Source: Neoceratodus forsteri
Taxonomy: Eukaryota; Chordata; Ceratodontiformes; Ceratodontidae
Length of the DNA: 64,000 bases
Reading direction: 5' to 3'
NCBI GenBank assembly: GCA_016271365.2
Contig: CM028129.1
Location: 432,828,501-432,892,500, forward strand
Within the stretch, counting starts at the first letter, position 1, and every line of letters begins with the position of its first letter. This document shows positions 30,728 to 42,320 of this stretch, piece after piece. A program made the position numbers and the translations under genes. The notes below the pieces were generated by a model. That model made no database searches, had not been told where the DNA came from, and saw only the letters and a list, made by a program, of their open reading frames with translations.

Positions 30728-32680
30728 ACTTGTAACATGCACCAGTCTGACCCATACACCAGGAAATGCACCGCGTGCACACGGTGATAAACACACAAAA
30801 GGGGCACACCGTAAAACATGTGTTGAGGGGTGATCAAGCCGAAGTGGAGTAGTGGCAGCAGCTGCTCACAATGACCAGGACTGCCACAACAGTGACCCCA
30901 TGCCATGCACACCAACCCCAATGTCTGGCCATACAGACACTCCATGTGTGATGCACAGAGGATGTGTGCAGGGCTGAACATGACCAACTGACAGTGCAGG
31001 TATTGCACACATATGAATGGAACCCCCCCCCCAGAGGCACAGATGATGCCATCAATGGGACTCTACATGCCATGGTACCCCCCCACACCCCACACAAGAC
31101 TGCATGAAGCATACCCAGTGGAGAGAAGCTGACACTGCAGCCACAGGTAGACCCCCAGACCCAGAAGTCACACCGTTATGCAGTGGGATCGCATGGCTCA
31201 GACACTCCTGTGAGAAGCAGCACCAGTGACACACACAAGTGACATAGCATGATGGTCCTGACGTTCAGCACATGGATGGTGCACAGTGACCCAGGGGCAT
31301 GCATGCCATGCATGACACAGTGCCCCCCCCCCCCAGAAACGCACAACACCCACCAACGGGTGACCCAGCAAGGGAACACCTGATGTGCCACACATGGCTC
31401 ACATGCAGGACAACTGCATCACCCCCCTCAATGCTCCCCATTATGCCCCCACCCCCATGTGATGACCCCTTCGCCCCCCAGGAACCAGAAAACCACCCCA
31501 ACCCACCACCCACAGTGCTGGAGACAATAACCTCACAGGTATTCGGTCTGAAATGCCTTAATGAACAACATGAACACAGTACAGGTTTTGGCCACACAGG
31601 TACATCACAATAAAAACAGGCAATAGCAAACCCACAGTGCACCCTACACAGCAATGGTCCAACAGCCATTGCACACCAGTCCACACCAATGCAGGTGCAA
31701 CATGGTGCCAAGTGACATTCGGCCATGGCCCAACCAGGGGGCATACACCTCAGCATGCGTCCTCCTCCTGGCTATCCCCACTGTTGCTTGATGTTGAGGA
31801 GTCTGTACATCCCAGTGGCAGCAGCATGAGGCAGTGGAGGGGTCCTTTGTAGCACTGAAAGGGAAAAATAACACAGTGAGAATGTGCACGGAAGGGGGAC
31901 AGAACAGTGATGACCATGGCAACTGGGCACAACAGTGACATGGCACAGTAAGCCAAATGCTCCTTTGATGGAACTACCACATGCCACAACACACAGGTGT
32001 CGGACTTATAGAGGATGTCTTCATTGGCCACCCTCAGGGACAGGTATCCTGGGTTTGCAAGCTGCCATCTCTGCCATGGCAGTGTCCAGACAATGCAGGG
32101 GGCCAAATCCAGCTGCTCCATATGGAACAGGACAATCTTGTGTGGGAGGCCTAGGTGATCCTGTGAGGCATGAGAAAGGAAACACCATGGACAGCAGACA
32201 CCCCCCACAGAGCTCCACAGCACACCCTGCAGGTGAGGTACATACCCAAAGATGCCCATCCAGTTCCACAAGGTAGCACCACTGGGGCAGTCAGTGTAGG
32301 TGTCCTTGGACACCCTCCAAAGCCTCCGGGGGTATATCCCCTGACACCCAACCTGTGGCACAGATATCACAGAGCTACCCTCAGCTGCAGTTATCACTCT
32401 CACCTCACACTGCAGTATGTTCATGTGACTCTCGCACAGGTAACATCCGAGTGCAAAAGGCCCCCCTCCACACCCACTTAAAGGTATACACAGGTGACCT
32501 GGGACAGATAAAGCGGTTGTGTCAGTATGTGTACAGGTATACAGGGAATTGTAGTGGTGGGAGGGATATGTCCTAGCCCTCTGATGAGTGTGACCTGCTC
32601 AATGCAGAGATGGAGTAGCGGAGGTGTGCAAGACCATGGCCCAGGGCCTTCAGACCACAGCTGGATGTGGCCACGCTGAG
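30728..32680. other. Unassigned CA/TG-rich region, probably left part of the Harbinger element
   Basis: A 224-codon minus-strand frame (32424-31750) is present but has no recognisable domain and is probably a product of composition. Terminal inverted repeats were not found. Confidence 0.35.
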
Positions 32681-32984
32681 GGACACACACAGCATTTAAT
32701 GATTCAGTTTCCCAGAGGCCTTGATCATACAGCTGTGTAACATGTTCCTCGACAACACTGCACCATGGACACGGCAGTCCAGGGTGATGATAGTGGAGAC
32801 CAAGGTGTTATGAGCCCTGTCATACTATGCAACAGGGTCATTCCAGAGGGTGACCATCAGTGCCATAGATGTATCTCAGTCCTCCGTGTCAACGGCAGTG
32901 GTGCAGGTAACAGATGCCCTAATGGCACATGTGCAGGAGTGTGACACTCTGCCATCTACTTGTCATCATGTTGTATAATATTTG

Positions 32985-34130
32985 TGATATAAAAATATGT
33001 TATGTGACCGTCTGCTTAGAGAAAAGGCAGTCATCAGTTTTTAAAGAGGCCTGACCTTTTGACCCCAGAGGTCCCAGCGTGCTGAAACGGCTGTCGTAAA
33101 ACTGGCCCAGTGAAAACTCTAATTAAAAACTTCCTTCCAAGGGCTAGGTTATAACACCTTGTAAAATATTTCTACTTTGAAGTCAGGGAGCCATAGAAGG
33201 CTGCATCTTTTACGACATCCTAGGAAACAACAAATTCTTACAGCTATCTGTTACAGCTCTGAATACCTAGAAGGGAACTGTTGGCAGGATGTGTGTGCTA
33301 AAAGCATCAAAGGAAATGTTCTGATCAAAGAGACTGTCATATTTTGATATTGCTAATTGCAGATTTTCAGCCAACAGTAAAATGACACCCTTGGATATAT
33401 TTGGTCAGGTTACAAAATTAATGACAGGACAAACCGTGACCTCATATGCTGTGACATCACACGGAGGTGGAGAGAGTGTCTTTCAAGATTGCCAAGCATC
33501 TAAGGGGAAACACACAATCTCTGGACTCTTAAAGGAGGGAAACACTTTATCTCTGGACTCCTAAAAGAAACACACACACTATGTTCTGAAAGAAAAAAGG
33601 TCCTTATGTTACAATTAGGTAATACCAACTAGAAAACTAGGTTAAGACTAGAAATTCAGTTACAGGCGTATTTGTTTCTGAAATTCCCTTTTATTTTGAC
33701 TGTAAATATTTATGTTATATGTTCTGTGTTTTGTATTTTATCTGTTTTCAATTTTTAGTAAACACTATTTTCCTTGAAATTCTGCCAGTGCCTCCTCAGC
33801 TTCTTTTGCATGTGAATGCTGGAAAAGTGTTAATAATTCTGACAACTGTTAAGGGCTTAAAAAAGTGTTACTTATCTTGCTAAGGCGAAAATATACCTAG
33901 GTCTCAAATTGAGTCATGAGGGTAGACTTTTGAACCTGGCTGGGTGCCCACAGGGTGAAGTATTGTACTGCATCCCCCAAAGAGAGTACATATCTGAGCC
34001 TGTTAATTGGGTGTGCTAGCAGAAAAGGTTCATATTTGATACCAGGACTTGAGGCTAGTAGGTGATTCGGACCCAAAACAAACAGGAGGGTTACCCTGTT
34101 TGTCTCCTGTTCACATATTGCACTTCAAGG
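32985..34130 (+). repeat. ~1.1 kb insertion in the transposase, LTR-like
   Basis: The insert can be read as TGTTATGTGA (32999) to TGTTCACA (34115), that is TG...CA ends, about 1117 bp. It contains an internal direct repeat (ATCTCTGGACTC at about 33517 and 33549) and a T-rich poly(A)-like region near 33680-33770. No matching target duplication was seen, so an LTR identity is tentative. It interrupts transposase homology cleanly within about 50 bases on each side. Confidence 0.4.
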
Positions 34131-34501
34131 TTTGGCACTGTGGGAGCAGAGGGTCTGACCTGCGGGGTGCGTTTGTGACAAGGAGCACATCTGTTTCCTG
34201 ATGATAGATGGCAATGTCCCTGCCACAAAACAGGCCTTCTATGCCATGCATGGTATGCCAAATGTATACAACGCAATAGACTGCACCTATATTGGAATAC
34301 TGTCACCATCTGTGCATGAGGAGGCATACAGGAACAGAAAGGGGTTTCGCAGTGTGAACTGTCAGGTATTGTGTGATGAGGGTGGTATCTTCACGAACAT
34401 ATGTGAAAAGTAACCTGGCTCATGCCACAATGCATACATACTAGATGCATCACATCTCAGAGCCCTGCTATGTGCCGGTCAGCTGGATGGATGGCTTTTG
34501 G

Positions 34502-34587
34502 GTGAGTATGGGGTGGCAACATGTGTGGCACTGTGACTCATACCACTGCATGCACCTCAGTAACATTCTTCTCATTCCCCTGAACAG
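34502..34587 (+). other. Intron in the Harbinger transposase (86 bp)
   Basis: Starts GTGAGTATGG and ends CCCTGAACAG. Removing it joins ...GWLLG to GDNGYP in frame (codon G split G|GT), exactly the conserved WLLGDxGYPL block of the family. Confidence 0.85.
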
Positions 34588-35368
34588 GTGACAATGGGTA
34601 CCCACTGTGCCCGTACCTGAGGACATAATTTCTGGCACCAAACAGTGCAGCACAGAAGGCTTACAATCATTCCCACAGAAAGTCATGGAACATGGTGGGG
34701 GAGACCATTGGGCTGTTGAAGATGTGGTTCCGGTGACTGGACCACACCGGTAGTACAATGATGTTGTCCCCGGGAAGGGCATGCAAGACGTTTACCACTT
34801 ATGTCATGCTCCATAATAAGGCCCTCTGACGCAATGTGCCCATGCCGGAGGACCACCAGCAGGACACACTACTGAAGGTGGGCTTGGAAGGGGGCAGGAG
34901 ACACTGAGTAGGCATGCAGCTCACAACACCCTTGTACAGGGCTCATTCCAGCTGTAGTATTGTAAAAATGCATAGCTGCAGGACAGGTGACTGTATGCAA
35001 TGTGCAGTGGCACCATTATGCACTTGCCTGCAATACATGGGCATTTGTGTATGTGGCTATTGTTGACAGCACTGCATTATAGCATGTGTGAGCCCTAGCC
35101 ATCATGGGTGGTGGGTGCGCAATGATGACACTAAGCACTGAGTGCGCCTATCCAGGGAGACGGTCACGGAGGCTTATGTGTCCAGCTCAAGTAGGAGTGT
35201 GGCACATGGCATTGGACGCTATGTGGTGAGGTGTTTCTGCCACAAAGTGTGCACAAGGCTGGTGGTGCTCTCACTAGAAAGACAATACCACAAACTTGTA
35301 ATCAGGCACTCATCACCTTAATTGAAAGGACACCTCATTGCTCCACTTCATTTGCTTTAAAAAAACAT

Positions 35369-35374
35369 ATTTAT
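35369..35374 (-). promoter_or_regulatory. AATAAA poly(A) signal for the Harbinger Myb-like gene
   Basis: On the minus strand AATAAATATG lies about 390 bases after the Myb-like stop codon, between the two convergent genes. Confidence 0.5.
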
Positions 35375-36578
35375 TGTGGATAAAAACCACAGAGGTGTGG
35401 GCCCATATCCCTGTTCTTCTTGTGGGTATGGCAAGGCAGGTGACATGGAGTCGGAGCACGACAGGGGTATTGCAATGGGGGTGACCACTGTACCACACAA
35501 TATGTGTTGTGGATGTGACTGTGTGGTGGTATATACCGTGTGAGATGTGTGGCAGGGGCCGCCACATTGTGTCACAGGGTGTGTGTGGCATGTACCATGG
35601 TCAGGGTATGTACATAACATGCATGTGCTATACATGTCTGGTGAGCAGTGCTTGGGAAGTGTCACTGCCCTAGTGGGTCATAGGGCTTTGCCTGAAGGCA
35701 TGCTGAGGACCTTGTGCCTAGTCTCCTGACTAGTGCAGGTAAAAGGGGGGCACCCTGCTGTCACCTGCATGTGGGGGAGGGCTCAGTGTACTGTTCCTCT
35801 GTGGCATCATCAGTTGCAGTGCTGTGGCTGTCATGATGGACTTTACTGTCCTCGTGTGTGGTGGCTGTGTCATGTCCTTGCGACACCACGCTCTGTGTAC
35901 CAGCAGTGTGCATGTGGGCCATGCATGCATCCTGTGGCATGTCCAACTGAGTGCTCCCCATGTCCGATGACTGTGTGTCCTCATCCTGGTCAGGGGCCAC
36001 TGTGCCATGGAACACCTGTGTGTGGGCTTGTGCCATGCGGAGCAGAGTGTGGGCAGGATGTCTATATGGCTCATCTCTTCTGACCAGGTGGTTCAAGAGC
36101 CTCTCATGGAGGTCAGCCAGCTGATCGATCCCACACCTCATGTCTCTCACCTTGCTGGTCAGAGCTACCAGCACCTCTGTGTTGTGGTGCTGCACCTCCA
36201 GTCTGTCCTGCTCCAGCTGCCACAGCTCACTGTAGTCAGCTGCCATGATGCCATGGGAGCACAATGTACGTGTGCAGCCCATCACCCATGTTGATGGTCC
36301 TTCATTGCCATTGTCCATAGGGTATGTCGGTGACCTTCCTCCCCTTGCTGTGACATCCTCGTATGCCTCTTCTATGCAAGTAGCTGTAGTGCTGCTGCTG
36401 ACTGCTCTGTCCTCAATGGTCGATGCCTGTTGTCCTTGTGTGTTCTGGCACACCCGGGTGCCGCGACCTCCATCCATCACCTCGAATGGGTTCTGTGTTC
36501 CCTTATCCAGGACCACCACCAGTGTGCTTTCCTGGTCCATCTCTGACTCCTGCTGTGTCTCTGTCTCCAACTTGGTAC

Positions 36579-36663
36579 CTGTGGGGGACATTGGGTTGTT
36601 AGTCTGGCTGTGGGTGTCCCTTGCTGTTGCCCAGTGCTGGGGTGTGTCACACCAGTGACCCAC
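36579..36663 (-). other. Intron 2 of the Myb-like gene (85 bp)
   Basis: Minus strand GTGGGTCACT...CCCCCACAG; joins GGC ACA G to GT ACC AAG in frame. Confidence 0.75.
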
Positions 36664-36771
36664 CTGTGCCTGCCTCCTCCTGCCTGGCATCATCATGTCC
36701 CACCTGCTCTGCCAATGTGTCCTGGCTGTGCAGTGTTGCCCCAGCAGTCATGCATCCATCAGTGCCAGTGT

Positions 36772-36853
36772 CTGTGGATTGAAACACACAGCTGTTAGTA
36801 CATGCATGCTGCAAAATCCCTAGGGTACCTGTTCCCTGTCAGTGCATGCATAC
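36772..36853 (-). other. Intron 1 of the Myb-like gene (82 bp)
   Basis: Minus strand GTATGCATGC...CAATCCACAG; joins GAA G to AC ACT GGC, giving GIDTME-DTGTD in frame. Confidence 0.75.
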
Positions 36854-37600
36854 CTTCCATGGTGTCTATGCCTTCCACCTCCCCATGGACACTGATGTCT
36901 GTGAAGGTGTCCACCACCATCCTCTCCAGTGGTGTCAGTTGTGTATCACTGCTGGTTGGGCCAGCTCTAACGCTCTGGCATGCCTGCGCACCTTCGGCAA
37001 GTTTTCATCACTGCATGCAGGTCCCACCACTCATGCTTTATGGCCAACAGTGTCTGGGCTTTGGGACCAGCAGCATTCATGCTAGCCTGGATGTCCAGCC
37101 ACAGTTATGCTTTTACCTCTGAAGCAGTGGACCTGGATAGTGTCCCATATAACTTGGTATAGTGCGTCCATATGTCACTGGCCATGTATGCCACCTGGCC
37201 ACCAGTGGAGTTTGGTGCATGGGGACATGCTCTGCCTTGTGTCTGGACATAGCCTCTGCACTATCCACCATGGTCTCCATGTTCTGCTCCTGCATGGTAT
37301 TCGCTTCCATACCAATGCACGGGGTGGTGCCAATGCCCCATATGGTGGGGTCAAGGGGATGATCCGTGTATCCTTGGCCCACCTGTGTGCACTGTGCAGC
37401 CTGCTACTCATCCCCTGTCATCCTGTCTACTGGGTCTGTGCATCCCGCATGGCTATTTGTGCGTACCACATACCATGGGTGCACTGCATGCCATGCACCT
37501 GCACGTCATGGTTCTGGCAGTTTTGCATGTACCTTATGCTCTTTCATGCATAGACACCAATGTTATGGATAGGACAGCTCAGCATGTGTTTGCAACCCCC

Positions 37601-38589
37601 CCATAATAATCTGGTGTAAATAAGGTTGGTGTTTTATTTTGTTTAAGTTAGGTGAATATCATTTGCTGCCGCCAAGGGAGAGAATGACAAGTGTATGTGG
37701 CTGATGAAGGCTGTGCATGGTGCAAATTGATGAGTGCAGGAGATGCGAGTAGGAGACAGAACTTGCTGCATAATATTTGTATCTAGGAGGAGGTGTTTGT
37801 GTCAGCCATTTTTTATTTCAGATGCAATACCATTTGGCAGTTTGGACTCGAGGTTTGTGAAGTGAAGGAGAACAGTGCAACAGATTGAGGGTACAGAGAT
37901 ATGCAAACTGGGAGCCATTTCAATGTGGGCTCAGAGAGAGGGGTTCCAGCTGTTATATTTTTGTGAAATGTGTGGTACAGAGTGATCAAATGGCATTCAA
38001 ACAGTGTGCTAAGATGTATTTGGGGAAACAACATTATAAGAGTTGGAAGTTAGCTGGTATTTTGAAATTTAAGTCTTTTGGGGATAGTTTCTAAAAACAA
38101 AGATGGTGCAAAGAAAAAAGGGCAGTGATTGCCCGTTTTGTGCATCAGTCAGCTGGCACTTGATATGTGGGTTGTGTGCAGATTTACCTGTGGCCAGGTA
38201 TGCATCTCGACCAATGAAAAATTTAGTAGTTTAGGTGTCCATGGCACAATATTTTATATAATGGGTACCTCGTCTTATGTAAAAAAGGAGAAAAGAGTCA
38301 CAATTGCTAACTGACTTAGTGTGTGCTCACACTTTTATTAGTGTATTGATTGACAGGTGAAGGGGTGAAATGTCATACTTCATGGTTTTAGTAAAGTGAC
38401 TGCCAGATTTGGTTTAAAATCTTGTATTTCACGATTTATTTGGAAGTACAAGTTTTTGAAACCATTGATAAAAACAAATTAACCATGTACTACAGTATAT
38501 ATAATTACTGTGTCAGAGAGTACAAAATGGATTTATAACAAAGTTTCAAAGGATACAACAAGAATTAGTAAGCCAGCAAAGGTAAACAT
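37601..38589. other. Unassigned sequence
   Basis: Two short plus-strand frames (37885-38094, 38129-38314) lack any recognisable domain. Nothing else supported. Confidence 0.35.
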
Positions 38590-38955
38590 GGGTACCCAGA
38601 GTTAAAATATTAATTCTCGGATATACAAATTGAAAACTTAGAACACCATCATACCTTTGGAAATAAAAACTTTGCAAGAGCAAAACTTGACCACTGCAAG
38701 GAAGTATAAATATTTAGGTATTACTATTGATCTGTTTCTAAGCTTTGAACCACATATTTTATGGCATATGTAAAAAAGAATATACCAGTATAAAAGCTTT
38801 GTGTGGGATTGCAAAATGTCTTACAGAAAAATCAGAAAACAAAATTGCCAATAAAATTGGGTTAGTACCCTGGAGCAGCAACAGGTTCCAGTGATTATAG
38901 GGAACTTGGGCACACTGGATGGACCTCTGGTCTTTTTCTACCATCTTTGTCTATG
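38590..38955 (+). pseudogene. LINE fragment: late RT block and CR1-type 3' tail
   Basis: A frame at about 38690-38770 reads KYKYLGITIDLFLSFEPHI, the block after the YADD box in many LINE RTs. From about 38835 comes a CR1-type 3' end (ACTGGATGGACCTCTGGTC then GTCTATGTTTCTA). These may be one or two truncated copies. Confidence 0.5.
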
Positions 38956-38989
38956 TTTCTACAGATAATAAAGTTAAAAAACAGTAGCC

Positions 38990-39155
38990 TCGTCCCCCCA
39001 TGGGGATCTGGACAGTCCTCTGACTAAGCATTTTCTCCCTTTTATAATTTTATATTAGTACTACAAATAATAATAATAATAAATCAAACCCCCTATGGGG
39101 ATCTGGACAGCACCCCGACTACATTATTTCTCCCTTGTATTACAGCAGCTTGGAT
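38990..39155. repeat. Tandem duplication of ~95 bp (ATGGGGATCTGGACAG)
   Basis: Two units, about 38994-39060 and 39089-39150, share CCC(C)TATGGGGATCTGGACAG and TTTCTCCCTT.T.TA; a (AAT)n stretch lies between. Confidence 0.7.
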
Positions 39156-39600
39156 GGAGCCATGCTGACGTATTGCTAGGACAGAGAAAAGGAACTCTGG
39201 AAGTACATGACCTGCACTGCGTTCTTCCACAGTGGTGTGGTCAGTGCTGTTCTGTTGTTTCTCCACCGCCCCTCCCCTCCATGGCTGCACTAGCTCCCCT
39301 CTGCGGGTGTACTATATTATTGTTGCCTGTCACTTCCACTTCAGTTCCACAGTTTCAGCTGAAAAAAAAAAGAGACCAAATTTCCAGCAAAAAAATGATT
39401 GCCCTCAAGACAGTGTGTTCGGTGTATAAGTGGTTTAATTCCAAAAAATAAAGAAACACAGTGCGTTACTGAACTACTCTACACAGTACTCAGCAGCTAC
39501 AACAGGCTCCCTCTAGTGGATTTGAGGACTTTGCTTTTAAGCAGAACTAGATCAGGACTGCTTGCGATTGTTCAAAAATCTTTGTTGAATTCCTAATTAA
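39095..39600 (+). repeat. Shared repeat family R1, copy 2
   Basis: 39155-39350 matches 13140-13330 (same orientation). 39380-39560 matches the reverse complement of about 59090-58860, including TATAAGTGGTTTAATTCCAA. So copy 2 bridges parts seen separately in copies 1 and 3. Confidence 0.65.
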
Positions 39601-40600
39601 GTCGGATATGATTCATTGGCAAGAACTCTTGACTGAACTTAAAACTGCTAAAGTAAAGGTATTTAACTTCAAATCACAGATACAATACAAAGAGCTTGAC
39701 AAACAGTTACGAAACAGACTTGCCAATTATGAATTGAAGGTAGTTGCATGAAAAACAAAAAAAACTTTTGAGAGACCAAACAGATTACACAAAGGGAAAT
39801 AAAACCAAGTGGGCAAAGAAACAAAGATCTGTTAGTAGAGGTCACTCAAGAACCCGCTTCGCCAAGCTAACAAAATTAGGGAATAAGAATTTGGGAAGCC
39901 CTCAACTCCAGTAACAAAACAGATAAGCCGACAACCAGCTCCACTAATTCCACTGGTAAGCTGAATCCTCTTTTAGGAAAAAACAAGTCCCAGGCCACAC
40001 AGGCAGGAGGAAGAGAAAAACAAGGAGAGTGAGGAGAGGTGGAAGACGCACTAAGCAGTACAGAGTGCACACTTTGTGTGAGGAAGATGGACATTCATTA
40101 CAAATAGTAAACCTCTCAGACATTACGCTCTCTGACACACGATATGATGAATGCCGCTGAGACTAATTTTGAAGACATTGATTTGATCTTGAATGCCTTG
40201 GGATCTGTATTTATGGATACTCAACTGATACAACTGACACAGACCATTTTGCTCTGGGTCCTGAGAACACATTGATAACTTTGGTAATGTGCATATATGT
40301 GATACCTCTTTTGATAACAGTGTCTGCTTCTCATGCTATTCAGGATATTAACAATGATGTGATCGATACTGATATTCCTGATTCATTTAGCATAGACAGT
40401 GATACTTTAGAGACATTGCTTGTAGAAAATGATGTTGCAGTTGATCTCATGACTTCCCAGGTTGCTAGAGGTCACGGTATTGCAGCAGCCAGCAGGTTTG
40501 TTGCTCAGATGAGAAAAATGAGCTTTAAATTAGTGTCCTCATTCTGTCCAAAACTGTATAACAATGCACTCTATACATATGAAAAAGCAATCACACAAAC
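39590..40600 (+). pseudogene. Penelope-like element N-terminal relic (tentative)
   Basis: Frame fragments read KELDKQLRNRLANYELKVV, then a QTDYTKGNKTKWAKKQRSVS run with the basic, RDxxDY-like character found before the RT of Penelope-like elements. A 115-codon frame (40272-40619) follows, without a known domain. The surrounding frame is broken. It could also be another element's gag-like region. Confidence 0.35.
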
Positions 40601-40603
40601 ACA

Positions 40604-42320
40604 GAAACATAGACTTTGATGACAGACAAGGACCACTTGGCCCACCCAGTCTGCCCATTTCCCTACCAATTGGATAAATTGCAGATCCTAGTTAACCAAC
40701 AGCCTACTTCTTCCTACCCCCACCAGAATTACCTTATGTCTGTCCCACGCATTCTTGAATTCCCCAACTGTTTTTGACCTCATGACCGCCTCAGAAAGGC
40801 CATTCCATGCGTCCTCCACCCTCTCCATTAAAAAATACTTCCTCACGTTGCCCCTGAGCCGTTCCCCCTTTGTCTTCAAATTGTGCCCCCTTGTTCTTGC
40901 ACATCTCTTTTTCTGAAAGATGCTACCCTCTTGGACTTTGTTTATTCCCTTGAGCAGACTGTGTGGCCTAGTGGGTAAAGCATTGCCTTGTGACAAAAAT
41001 TACCGTGTAGTCGTGGGTTTGAATCCTGTCTCTCCCATGTTACATTTATAGGCCCCATCTGGAGTACTGCTAGGCCCCATCTGGAGTACTGCGTGCAGTA
41101 CTGGAGGCCACACCTTCACAAGGACATTAACCAAATTGAGGCAGTCCAGAGAAGGGCAACCAAAATGGTGCAGGGACTGCATCAGAAGACATATAAGGAC
41201 AGATTAACGGAGCTCAATATGTATACCCTTGAGCAAAGGAGGGAGAGAGGTGATATGATCGAGACATTTAAACACCTTAGGGCATAAACAAGGTGAAAGA
41301 GTCTAACATGTTTAAATATAAGAAAAATAGCAGGACAAGAGGACACAGCATGAGATTAGAGGAGAGGCCGATTAAGGGGAATGTGAGGAAATTCTTTTTC
41401 ACAGAAAGGGTGGTAGATGCATGGAATGGCTTACCACAAGAAGTGGTGGCTATGAATACAGTGCAGGGCTTCAAACAGGCATGGGATAGGCATAAGGGAG
41501 CAATACAAATGACTATGAATAGATAGGTCACTGACAGAGCAAAGGCCGATGGCACATTTATAAGGTAGAAAAAGAAATGGGCAGACTGGATGGGCCTTGC
41601 GGTCCTTATCTGCCGTCAACTTCTATGTTTCTATGAAAGTTTCTATCATGTACCCCCTCTCCCTCCTTTCCTCGAGGGTATGCATATTAAGCTCTTTTAG
41701 TCTCTCTTTGTATGGCTTATGGTGCAGATCCTGCACCATTTTAGTTGCCCTCCTCTGGACTGCCTCCACCCTGTCTATGTCCTTGCAGAGATGGGGTCTC
41801 CAGAACTGCACACAGTACTCCAGATGGGGTCTCACCAACTGTCTATACAAAGGGATAACAACTTCCTGTTTTCTGCTGGTGATGCCTCTCCCTATGTATC
41901 CCAGTATCCCCCCAGCCCTCCTTACTGCCTTCTCACATTGCTTTCTTACCTTTAGATCATCTGATATGACTACCCCCAGGTCCTTTTCAATTTTGTTGTT
42001 CTTAGTACCCCATTGTGTACACTTCCCTGGGTTTTGTTTCCCAGGTGCATTACTTTGCACTTCTTTGCATTGAATCTAAGCTGCCATACTTTTAACTATT
42101 CCTCCAACCTTGCCAAGTCCCTTCTCATCCCCCCCCCACCGGTATTAACCCTGTTGCAGATCTTTGTGTCATCTGCAAAGAAGCATACTTTTCCTTCCAG
42201 TCCCTCCACAATGTCACTTATAAAGACATTAAAAAGGACTGGTCCCAGTACTGAACCCTGCGGTGCCCCACTAGTAATCCCCCTTTCTTCAGAGTGGACT
42301 CTGTTTACTATTACAACCAC
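40604..42320 (-). pseudogene. CR1-A2 LINE copy 4, 3' half, split by a composite retroposon
   Basis: The minus-strand tail begins at 40604 (TCAAAGTCTATGTTTCTGTG). 40955-40604 codes the C-terminal block (GINKVQEGSIFQKKRCARTR). 42320-41636 codes the RT palm and thumb: GAPQGSVLGPVLFN, CFFADDTKICNRV (FADD intact), VRPHLEYCVQFWRPH, ERRERGYMIETF. The two parts join at MIETF|KYLKGINKV with only about 7 bases missing, so 40955-41635 is an insertion. The 5' end is cut near 42320. Confidence 0.85.
40955..41635 (+). mobile_element. Composite retroposon: tRNA-like head fused to CR1-A1 3' end
   Basis: The head (40955-41048) has a perfect pol III A box TGGCCTAGTGGG (40964-40975) and a near-perfect B box GGTTTGAATCC (41016-41026). 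A 22-bp segment (TAGGCCCCATCTGGAGTACT plus GC) is tandemly duplicated at 41049-41092, and then follow about 545 bp of CR1-A1 3' end (RT C-terminal codons VQRRATKMVQGLHQKTYKD, 3'UTR, TCTATGTTTCTATG tail). Both ends abut the interrupted CR1-A2 copy 4, so it probably arrived as one unit. The alternative is two successive insertions. Confidence 0.7.

Larger units (their letters stand above)
32690..34880 (+). pseudogene. Harbinger (HARBI1-like) DDE transposase, split by an insertion
   Basis: N-terminal part (32700-32980): FSFPEALIIQLCNMFL, ALSYYATGSFQRVTISA, DVSQSSVSTAVVQVTDAL, as in HARBI1-type proteins, with one in-frame stop at about 32808. After the insertion (about 32985-34130) it resumes: AFYAMHGMPNVYNAIDCTYIG (first Asp), AYRNRKGFRSVNCQVLCDE, an intron (34502-34587), GDNGYPLCPYLRT (second Asp), then SWNMVGETIGLLKMWFR (Glu) and YVMLHNKAL-RNVPMPED. 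The DDE residues are therefore all visible. It would cut and paste the element together with the Myb-like partner. Stops at about 34411, 34618 and 34732 inactivate it. Confidence 0.85.
35761..37200 (-). pseudogene. Harbinger Myb/SANT-like DNA-binding protein, three exons
   Basis: Minus-strand exon 1 (about 37200-36854) carries a SANT-like segment (SDIWTHYTKLYGTLSRST; KAQTLLAIKHEWWDLHAVMK) and, after a frame change near 36965, QLTPLERMVVDTFTDISVHG and GIDTME. Exon 2 is 36771-36664 and exon 3 is 36578-35761 (stop at the end), with in-frame joins. Exon 3 is open for about 270 codons, with a LEQDRLEVQHHNTEVLVALT segment likely to be a coiled coil. In Harbinger elements this partner binds the element ends and helps the transposase into the nucleus. 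A stop (about 37107) and the frameshift in exon 1 inactivate this copy. Confidence 0.75.
32680..37400. mobile_element. PIF/Harbinger DNA transposon (coding core; ends not located)
   Basis: A plus-strand HARBI1-like transposase (32690-34880) and a minus-strand Myb/SANT-like gene (about 37200-35761) face each other, the two-gene content known for vertebrate Harbinger elements. Both keep short introns. A ~1.1 kb insertion splits the transposase. The full element may extend left to about 29590 and right to about 37600 by composition, but I could not match terminal inverted repeats. Confidence 0.8.

Noticed and set aside
31750..32424. 224-codon minus-strand open frame
   Set aside because: No recognisable domain, lies in compositionally biased CA/TG-rich DNA where long chance frames occur on both strands; probably non-coding part of the Harbinger element.
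37885..38314. Two short plus-strand frames as a possible host gene
   Set aside because: No domain, no splice context, no homology I can recognise.
40955..41048. Functional tRNA gene
   Set aside because: A and B boxes are good but the stems do not pair as a complete cloverleaf by eye, and it is fused to a CR1 tail; called a SINE-type head.
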